From Ancylostoma caninum (lineage: Eukaryota > Nematoda > Chromadorea > Rhabditida > Ancylostomatidae), in contig JBAJFG010000562.1 of assembly GCA_037903475.1 (NCBI GenBank), positions 1,674,001 through 1,738,000 of the forward strand: a DNA stretch of 64,000 nucleotides, read 5' to 3'. The notes beneath the pieces were generated by a model. It ran no database searches. It had not been told where the DNA came from and was given only the letters and a program-made list of their open reading frames with translations. Numbering within the stretch: position 1 is the first letter of the stretch; the number at the start of each line of letters is the position of its first letter. A program made the position numbers and the translations under genes. This document shows, piece after piece, positions 55,796-64,000 of this stretch.

Positions 55796-56574
55796 TGTAG
55801 GGCACATGCGCATTCAATGCCTCTACGATTCTTGGTGAAATCGAATGCATGGCGCACACCACAAACGGGATTGATTAACATCGACCACTCTGTCCTTCTT
55901 TATCACATAGTTCTCTTCGAATTAGAAAGTTCGTCAACTGCCTACACTCTTGATATAGTATTTCATGTATCCGATGTTAAAAAGGGAATATTTTTGCCTT
56001 CATATGCCTAATAGATTCCATATTAGCTTTATATTTTATCTGGCTGAACATCACTATTCGTTTTTCTTGTCCATGTCCCACCAATCGAGAATGTGAGCAA
56101 TGTGTATGGATGTTCGACTCATCACATGAACACATATGTGACACGTCTCGAGACGTGCGCGGCGACTATAAATTAGCCCATGGTCTAGAAAAGTGGAAAT
56201 GGAGCCAATTTGTACTGCCCGCGTCCGTCCGCCAGTCTGAGATCGCGCAGAGGTCATTCGTGGGAGATCTTCCACGACTTGTGGCGACTGCTACGGGTTG
56301 AAAGTACAAAATTCGATCTGGGTGCTGTATACTCCTCGGAATTGCCTTTCCACGCGAACATTTTGCCGTGCGTTTAAGTCCGTTGTGTCTGTTTCACTTG
56401 GGACTGACTTCGTTTCAAGTAGGGGCGTTTGGCTCGGTATAACTTTTTTACTCAATAGTTAGTATTTTGAACAGTTTTCTGGCATTTTCGAGTAGAGGGT
56501 ATTCTGACTATCTCGAATTTTGGGCGTTTCTAAATAGTCTCAGTATGAGCCACATTAGTATGAACGCTGGTGTA

Positions 56575-56745
56575 GTCCTTAAGAGGTTTTGCAGCTAGCA
56601 TCGTCATCGCGACTTCATTTCTGATGCATATTGATTATAGGCGGTCCGAGATTGGCGACTGCCCGCTCACGATCAATACGCATCAAAAATTGAGTCGCAG
56701 GGGTGGTGGCGATATTAGATGCTATACTTCCTGGGACTATACCAG
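56575..56745. mobile_element. palindromic MITE, family C, copy 3
   Basis: GCATATTGATTATAGGCGG and CACGATCAATACGCATCAAA are the converging arms seen in copy 1. The right end is GATGCTATACTTCCTGGGAC. Confidence 0.5.
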
Positions 56746-56829
56746 CATTCTAAGTGTAAATAGTCCATACTCTCAAGCGAACATTGATCATATAACCGGT
56801 AGTACCTTTCCTGTATTATTTACATCATA

Positions 56830-59080
56830 ATTGATGGATTGGGCTGGGTTCCAATGTGCAACACGTGGATAACCGGTTAGTGAGACAGTGGTGAGCTTTG
56901 TTTTGTTTTATTTCTTTTTACTGTAATCGAATTCCTTGTGTAAGATCTTTCTTGTGTTGAATGTAGATGATTTTGCCTTACGAAACCGTCCAGCTGCATT
57001 ATGTTTTTCACAGAAGATGCTTTTGTTCATGTGCAGAAACATGAGAATTCTTCATTCTTTCTTTACATTGTCTTTATTCGCTGTCACGGCGTGCGCTTCC
57101 GGTTCTCAGACGTGACATTCGGTGTTTTCGATATTATCGTTCCTCAAAACGATCGATGTGTGTCGAATCGTCTGCACTTTATTCTATTGCTATTTTTTCT
57201 ACAATATACTTTTATTGCTGTGTCGTTCCGCGCTCGAATATGTTTCCTTCGTATCAAACATTGCTCACTTTTATCTCTTATGTCCTCTTTGTTACGTACT
57301 TTCCTTTGTCGGACGTCGCTGCTGCATTTTTGGCTGTTTTTCTCCACGACTCCAATGAAATTTGCCTTTTTTCGCAGTTTATTCGTTGGAAACGTCATTT
57401 TGAATATTTCACATAACTCTTTCCTTCTCGCACGGATCACCATTGATGGTGTAGCTGATTCTATGAGAATGTGATTTTTTATTTCAGGTAATCTATGATA
57501 AAATACGTAACAACATGGTAGCGTATGGAGATGCTTCCTTCGAATGAAATCGTCACATCACCCTGCACAGATGAACACGACGACTCATCTATGCTACAAT
57601 CGACGTCGTCGTCCAGTTCACGATTACCAGTTAGTTGTTTTCGATTGGTCGTAATTTTGTAGAAGTGCGGGCTAAGGTCGATTGCTGGTTTTATTCTAAG
57701 GAATGGTGTCCTCAATTTTTGCAATGCCCAGACAACAAAGCAGGTTTTGCTGGGGATTGGTTCCCAGTGGGGAGGATTCGTGAAGTTTTTTTTTGTCTGT
57801 GAGAGGGGGAGGTGTTGGGTTTCACTTCCTTTTTTCAATGAGGTTTAACTTTCCTACTGTATTAGTGTCGAATTTATAGAGAGATCGAAACAGGGCATTT
57901 GTTCCTGAATATTTTACCGTTCACCCAGCAGGGTGCAGTATTTATACCACCTTTTCCTTCACGCCCTGAAAATTTTCACCAAGCAGCTACAGCAGTTCAT
58001 GCATCAACCGATAGAGCGACGGATTTGATGGAGAGGTCAAGTGGGTAATGCAGTTGACTTTTAGCCACGGCCAGGATGAATCATTGGAAGGATGGGCAAT
58101 CCACAGGTAACTGTTCGGTGTAGAAAACATCGTTTATGGGTAAACATGCCATTGAGTGCCAGGTAAAGGGTAAACATTGACAAGTTAATACGTTTACCAT
58201 GGGTAATCTCAATGATGCATCCGGGACCAGAGGTCATAAGGTTTATGAATGGCGCCAGTGCTCCATTTTTTGAATATATTCGCATTCTTCTTCGGATCCT
58301 AGGGCGTAAACAGTATAGAACCTCTGCCACCTTGTGAGGTGGAGCTTCAGACCATGTAGGTTTTATTTCGATCTGTTTGCTTAACCTGCTGCAGTTACCT
58401 AGGGAGGTACGGGAGTCCAGAGGCATCGGTAAGATTACCCCTGGTAACCGTGTTACCGTGACTACATTTACCTTTCACCTGACAGCCAACATGATTACCC
58501 ATACGTAACGTTGTCTAAACCCAGTTGCTGTCCATGGATATGAGGTTATCCATCCTTTCGATGCTGCATCATGACCCAGGAGCCATCCGAGAGCTAAAAG
58601 AAGGCTTTTTTCTCTCATAGGAAAAGTTCTTCAACCTAAACTATTGAGAGGAAGTCACGTTATCTCAAAAGGAGAACATACCTATGTTAAAATCGAAATT
58701 TTTTATTTTCTTAGAGTATGCTATACTCTTGGAGTGTGGAAGAAGATAGGGATTTTGCTCGTTTTAATACTTCAAGTCGAAGAAGGTTTTATGAGCAGTT
58801 CATGCTAATTTTGGAATTTCGAAGCTATCTGGTAGCAGTTAAAGTATCTATACTATTTGCTGATTATATGGCATTAAATTATCGACCAAAACAGCGATTA
58901 CACAAATGCTTAAATTCTTCTGCTCACTTCAAAATCTTAAGAATATAGTGTTTTTCTCGAAGAATCTGAGGAACTCAGGCTACCCCGACGTATGAGTAAG
59001 TTCATGCCTGGAGTTGTTGGAGAGGTCATGTTTTTGCCAGACTCATCATCTTCATTTTTCATCTGATCCTCATTTTCCAG
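56830..59080. other. region upstream of the SH2 exon, no exon resolved
   Basis: Earlier exons of the RASA1-like gene should lie here or further left, but none could be matched in phase. A Tyr/Phe-rich 157-codon frame at 57001-57474 is in T-rich DNA and looks like chance. A relic of an ACCCTGGGTAA-type repeat shared with 23690 and 33727 occurs at 58060-58240. Confidence 0.4.
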
Positions 59081-59262
59081 TCACAAATCACCTCACCCTC
59101 GGAGTCTGCGGGTCGCCCATGGTATCATGGCGAGATTTCGCAGACGGAGGCGGAGGTGTTGCTTGATGTTGCCCAACCAGGTCGTTTTCTTGTGCGCAAA
59201 GCTGGACCAACGAGGTATTTCCTGTCTTGTGTGACCGACAATCACCTGCTTCTACATTTACC
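59081..59262 (+). CDS. RASA1-like gene, first half of the SH2 domain
   Basis: Acceptor TTTTCCAG, donor CC|GTGAGT, 60 codons plus two bases. Holds PWYHGEIS and FLVRKAG (Arg at the phosphotyrosine pocket), and ends at the His-containing strand DNHLLLHL. Confidence 0.85.
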
Positions 59263-62200
59263 GTGAGTTCTTTAGCTGGATATTGGGATTTGTTAAATTT
59301 TTCCATTTTCAAGTTGCCTGGTTTGTAAGATGGGAAATTTCTTCAGTGCCCTTTTATATGTAGTATGTATTCTAGGAGAGGAATAAATGTAAAGCGATTT
59401 GCACTATGTAATAAATAGCATTAATGTATTAAGTAATGAATAGCATTCTGTAGTAGTAACAAGAGTGCATTATGCTTGTATTGCCTCATTCTCAGAATAG
59501 AAGCACACAGCCCTAAGCTTATTTCAACGCTAATAGAGGCTAGTTGCGCTGACACTAAATTTGTCCTTAGCACCTGCTCAGAGTCTGCAGCTGCTGTTTC
59601 CATTATCGTTCTGATTGAAGTCATGTGAATGTTTTTTTTTCGTATGGTTTTGAGCCGACACGGTGTTTTAGAATACACCAGCTGGGTCGTTTCTTCTATT
59701 TGAACGCTGGGAAATTCACGACACTTGCTGAAGCGGTGCGACATCACTGTGAAATGGTGGACACGGCTGAACCAGTGCACGCTCCGTTCTCTAGCTCGAG
59801 TTCATCCTTGGTGGCGGTGAGTGGGCTTAGTTGGTTCGGTTTTTTTTCTTTCGTGCACCTGATGTTGACACTGTTACTCATACGTCGGGGTAAACTGAGT
59901 TCCTGTGATTCTTTCAGAGAAATACTTTATGCTTAGGATTTCAAAGCTAGCGGAAAACTTTAAGCAACTGTATGTTCACTATGTTGTTCGATAATTTAAT
60001 GCCACCTACCGGATAGTTTCGTAATTCCATTCGTGGAAATTTTACTGGCATGTCATTTATGAAATCATTGATCCAATTCTACTTCTGAACGTTGGACTTT
60101 CCTATCATTTCCACTGTCCTGCAATGCATACGCTGACGCAGGGAGAGGAGAGGGGTTGTAATGGTTTTTAATCCTCATTCTTATTGTTATTTCCTAAATA
60201 TTCGTTTCTTAAAATGATTTTGAACAGTATCGTCCCTCAAACTCCATCAAGGTACTTAAATGGAGGGGATCCCAGTTTTTCCTCCATGCCTTGCTCGACC
60301 CCCCCCCCCCCCTCACTTCCTCGTTTCCATCCTTGCTGCCTTGCTGCAGTGGACAAAAAAATGGATTTCCTTGGATGAAATTTATTATTTTGAGTTGTTC
60401 ATGTCTCTATCTTTTCCATTCGGACCAGTGTAGCCCAGTGCTCACTGTCGCTTATATAGTTGGTAGTCCGATCCCTTCTCCTGGATAAGTTGAAGTGGAA
60501 GTCTGGGAAAATGGAGTGCTGTACTGTTTTATTAGGTGCCCCCCTCACCCCCCCCCCCGCTTCTCCCTTCGGCCTTTTTTCTAAGAATTCGATTGTACAA
60601 TTGCATGGCGCATCTCAAAAAGGGTTTGATTAACGCCGACCACTTCATCACCACTCATCCGCTTTTTTTATTCAGTTTTGAAAATCATGGGGTTGAATTT
60701 AACATATCATTCTGTAGCGCGGTTGTTGCTCGTTACAGATGCACCATCTGTTCAAATTCTTCTAATAAAAATATAGTATGTGAGAGCAAGGAGTATTCTC
60801 TGTCATTGCAACAAAAATATGTGAAGCAGTGACAGTTTCTTTTTTTTTGCCCTGCACGAAATTGTTCAAGTACTGCGTAGTCGGTTATAGGAACCAGTGG
60901 TACCAACAGAAAAGGGTTCGCTCTTAAGAGATTAACACTCAAAGAGGAGCTACCATTTTAGAGAGAGCAATTTTCGCTGGAGCGAATCCCCTGCAGTGGA
61001 AGCCCAGTTGGAGGAAATGTAGGGGATTATCCATTGCGGGTTGCTTCATGAAGCCAATTGGTAACCGCAGCGATTTTTGCTGGCGCACATCTAAACCTGC
61101 GAAGATCGCCAATTTCCCAATGTTGTTTTATCTCATTTCCGGGTGTTGTTGTTCTTCTGTTTTGTACCTAATCTCTTCATGTGCAGTACACGTGCATTAA
61201 ATAAAATATAAAAGTATACCTACGCATATAGCGGCCCGGATTCTCCTTTCTCTTCAATGGTAAAATGACCACAGCATGATCTATGTAGTTCGCAGGCACT
61301 ATGGTTGACGTTAAAATCCTCGCTCTTTAGAAAAATGAAGAATTTTCGAGCTAAAGCGCGCCGTATCAAATCGTTACTGCTGCTAGTACACCCAGAATCT
61401 AAGATTGCGCTAATTAAGGATGACTAAGCTCTATTAGTGCTAAGACTTTAGTCAAGTATATGAGCGAATTCTAAAAGGACATAGATTTGCATGCAGTGCC
61501 TTTGGAATTTAATCTGTTGCCTAATGTACCACCATAAGGAGAGAAAATGTCTTCCTAAGGCAAACTTAACTCTTTAGTAGAACAACTGGACCTTCATCAT
61601 AGTCGAAGTGCACTCAAAAGTTCGAGGAATTTGTTGAAGAAATTGTTGCTAATAATCCTATTCTTCGTCAGAGTTGTTAACCTTAAGAAGATGTGGAATC
61701 TGCTCGTATGAATTTTGGAGGACTCTAAACTTGTGTAGCGGCCTTCAAACTGCACTTTTACTTTAATTGAACGTACTTGGGTTAGCTACGTTGAAATATG
61801 TTATGAGAAAGCATGTATGAACTTTTTTTCGCTTCATTAGCAGTATTTGAAATATCTTTGATTTGCCGCATGGCAGTTCCATCGGCTGTGATAACTGTGC
61901 AGCATGAACGCAGCCCGAACGGCTTAATGGTTCGGGTAGAAACCCTAGCAGCAACGGTTGCCAGCTACTGCCATTCTCCCCTCGATTGCTGCCGTCCCTC
62001 AACAATTGCTGTCAAAGGGCCAACAGCTTGAGCAGCAATCGGAGGGAGGATGGCAGCAATTGGCAACCGTTGCTGCTAGGGTTTCTACCCGAACCATGTT
62101 GCGTTCGTGCTGCACAGTTATCGGAGTGCTGGATTGTAGGACATTCCAATTTATTAGTAGGATATAACTGGCTCGCTTGGATTTTTCCAAAAATCTTTTT

Positions 62201-63859
62201 TCTCTCCGTGTTTTTACGTCGATTGTTTATCTCCCTCTTATTACACGTGGGAGGCTTGCAAAGTGAAAATGGTGCAAAATCAAATAAAGTTTTTTTTTCT
62301 TCTTCTGCAATTTATTTAAACCAGTCTGTCACTTGAGAGTTTGTCACTAATGCATCTGACAATAGATCCATCAAAATTATTCATTCCTCTCGATTTCTTG
62401 TGACTACGTTTCATACAAATTTTCTATGCGTTTTAGGCACCTCATACCACACATATGCGTCGATATATAACCTTGTCAAAGTGTGAAGACTTGACGGATA
62501 ACGATGAGTTAAGGTGAGGAATTTTTTCTCGGCTTTGATAAAAAATTTTTTCTCGGAGGTGCTGTTTTTAGATAGGAGAAATTCATAATGGAGGTGTTTG
62601 TTGCTTTTTGGACAGGACATACATATTCCTTTTTTTGTTATTTTCTAGTGATTTCGTCTATTTTTATGCCGCTGGCGTAATAGAAGAACTAATTATGCTT
62701 TATTCAAGGTGCATCTTGAGTGGAGAATTAAGTAAATAAATTCAGCATTCTGTTGAACATCTGCTGTTTTGGTGGTTTTAATAATGGAACACTGCATTTC
62801 AGTACGTCAAGAGGAGATGTAATAACACAACTACGTATTTTGGAGGGCAGTTTTATACTTGCTAGGAATGAAAACAATGGTCAAACAGGTTATGTCAACA
62901 CCAAAGCCGTTGCACCTGTGGTGAGTACGCTATTTATTTTTGAATTTGCAATTTTCGAAAATTGTTTTTTTTTTTCAAATTGCAATGTATTGGTTGTGTC
63001 TTATGCAACATTGCATTGCGTGGAATTAGACATGTGAGGGAGAGTTGAAACCTAATACAGAAACGTTCATGAGTAATGAAAATTAATACCGTGGGGGTGT
63101 GCTAACAGTTTTTATACGGTGCGAATCGGATATGGGCGGAGCGTTGATGTGTGGGAGGATGTCACATGATTTTTGCATGTCTGGTTAGAGTGTTTGCTAA
63201 GAGTGTTTTGTCGTTCGCTGTGATTGAGGCCATTAGAGCTCTGGAAACAAGTAATTTGGTGGTGGCCAATAAAGGCTATCAGGATGTGGGTGGCTGCTAA
63301 ATATGGGATTCTTATAGGGATTTGGTGATATTTGGTGCGTTGTTGCGAAATTGGGGCATTTGCTTGTGCGATTTTTTTGACGTAGTGCGTGGGATGAATG
63401 GGCGCGTGGCGATGTCTGCTGTATTTATCATAGGAAGATATAAATGTATATTGAGTGAGCAGTTTCGTTGTACATGGAATTTTTGTATGTTTTATATCTA
63501 ACAATAGAAGTACATGCATTTACCGGCTTATTTCGCTGTGTTTAAATACATTCCATAAAGCCATTCCATAAAGGGCAAATTAAGTTCATTTGCCAGTAGA
63601 AGTCAGTATTGATTTTGAGAATTGTTTCAGTTATTGTCATTTGTACTCTTTTTCATTTTTAACTTTGCACTCTCATTCCATGATGTATTCATTGTTTCTT
63701 TTCGTTTTCTGCTTTTTTTTTAAAATTCTGCACAAGAAAATGCTTCTGCGCGGTAAATTTGCGTCATCTATGACGTTTTGGGGTAATTTTACATTGGCAG
63801 GAAGTTACGGAGGCTGTCCGCGTACTTCGTGCATTACGCGAAATTCCACAAGTTACTGA
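59081..63859 (+). CDS. p120-RasGAP (RASA1)-like gene, N-terminal SH2 and SH3 exons, continues past the window
   Basis: Exons 59081-59262, 59672-59816, 62437-62513, 62803-62920 and, less surely, 63801-63859 join in frame. RASA1 proteins (SH2-SH3-SH2-PH-C2-RasGAP) dock on phosphotyrosine receptors and speed GTP hydrolysis by Ras. Seen here: WYHGEISQTEAEVLL and GRFLVRKAG, the SH2 start with its phosphotyrosine-binding Arg; then IHQLGRFFYLNAGKFTTLAE, the second SH2 half; a Ser-rich linker; and SH3-like LTDNDELSTSRGDVITQL ending GQTGYVNTKAVAPV. The order, linker and the DEISFLKGD-like motif favour RASA1 over Crk, Nck or Vav. The N-terminus and the catalytic GAP domain are outside what could be resolved. 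Another SH2-SH3 adaptor remains possible. Confidence 0.65.
59672..59816 (+). CDS. RASA1-like gene, second half of the SH2 domain
   Basis: Acceptor GTTTTAG, donor GCG|GTGAGT. One base completes the previous codon, then IHQLGRFFYLNAGKFTTLAE and AVRHHCEM, followed by a Ser-rich linker. Confidence 0.82.
61890..62124. mobile_element. palindromic MITE, family B, copy 4 (best preserved)
   Basis: Left TGATAACTGTGCAGCATGAA and right GTTCGTGCTGCACAGTTATC are inverted ends. GGGTAGAAACCCTAGCAGCA on the left is matched exactly inverted on the right. Lies in the intron between the SH2 and SH3 exons. Confidence 0.85.
62437..62513 (+). CDS. RASA1-like gene, first part of the SH3 domain
   Basis: Acceptor CGTTTTAG, donor AAG|GTGAGG, 77 bases. 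Encodes MRRYITLSKCEDLTDNDEL. Phase fits both neighbours even across the 2.6-kb intron. Confidence 0.75.
62803..62920 (+). CDS. RASA1-like gene, second part of the SH3 domain
   Basis: Acceptor CATTTCAG, donor GTG|GTGAGT, 118 bases. Encodes SRGDVITQLRILEGSFILAR and GQTGYVNTKAVAPV, the last three SH3 strands. Confidence 0.82.
63801..63859 (+). CDS. RASA1-like gene, probable linker exon
   Basis: Acceptor TTGGCAG, donor CTGA|GTAATT, 59 bases. Encodes EVTEAVRVLRALREIPQVT, a likely helix after the SH3. The donor is weak and a stronger one (GTAAGA at about 63875) would follow an in-frame stop. Confidence 0.4.
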
Positions 63860-64000
63860 GTAATTACTTTGCGTAAGATGGCTGTCTATTTACGCAACTA
63901 CCAGGGAAGCGTACTTAAGTTTTGCTTGCACTCATCCAGTACTTTAACTTGACTTCCGAGTACCTTTCCAGAATTAATTCGTCCAACATACTCAGTGTTT

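Noticed and set aside
57001..57474. 157-codon plus-strand ORF with Phe/Leu-rich segments resembling membrane helices
   Set aside because: Lies in T-rich DNA where Phe/Leu/Ser/Cys runs arise by chance. Overlapping frames are similarly open and no domain, signal or splice pattern supports it.
63112..63519. 135-codon minus-strand ORF rich in His/Thr
   Set aside because: Lies between exons of the plus-strand RASA1-like gene, with no splice sites or domain. Likely chance.
1..64000. CRISPR arrays, bacterial operons, rRNA genes, spliced-leader RNA genes
   Set aside because: No regularly spaced identical repeats with unique spacers, no Shine-Dalgarno-led gene strings, and no recognisable rRNA or SL1 sequence were seen.

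Overview
The window is eukaryotic, very probably from a clade V parasitic (strongylid, hookworm-like) nematode. Coding exons are short and joined by GT-AG introns of tens of bases to tens of kilobases. The DNA is AT-rich with many small palindromic DNA transposons, mariner/Tc1 wreckage, RTE-like reverse transcriptase debris and tRNA-derived SINEs. Most long open frames are chance or TE-derived. No bacterial-style operons, rRNA or CRISPR arrays were seen.

Three multi-exon genes were rebuilt from splice sites and phase. (1) A minus-strand gene at about 6.27-10.36 kb (possibly starting near 11.9 kb) encodes a Ser/Lys/Arg/Pro-rich protein I do not recognise. (2) A minus-strand CRTC (CREB-regulated transcription coactivator, crtc-1) gene covers 44162 down to 15610. 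Exon 1 holds the CREB-binding domain. It is separated by a ~24-kb first intron from six further exons carrying a SIK/AMPK-type RxRS site, a Gln/Pro-rich middle and the C-terminal activation domain. All junctions keep frame and give a predicted 438-residue protein, followed by an AATAAA signal. (3) A plus-strand gene from 59081 to beyond the right edge encodes an SH2 domain then a degenerate SH3 domain, best matching the N-terminal half of p120-RasGAP (RASA1).

Smaller coding evidence: the last exon of a plus-strand gene at the left edge (33-242), a minus-strand terminal exon at 4234-4535 with its own poly(A) signal, an AN1-like zinc-finger ORF at 47752-47961 lying between two 324-bp inverted arms, and weaker candidates at 50385 (secreted peptide) and 51193.

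Region by region: 0-5 kb has a gene end, microsatellites and SINEs; 4.5-6 kb foldback elements; 6-12 kb the unknown gene; 12-15.4 kb gene-poor with palindromic MITEs; 15.4-44.2 kb crtc-1, mostly intron; 44.2-59 kb repeat-rich intergenic DNA with mariner, Tc1-like, SINE and foldback copies; 59-64 kb the RASA1-like gene. The clearest small-scale event is a 269-bp TA-inserting MITE in one of two ~200-bp tandem repeats, with the other repeat preserving the empty site.
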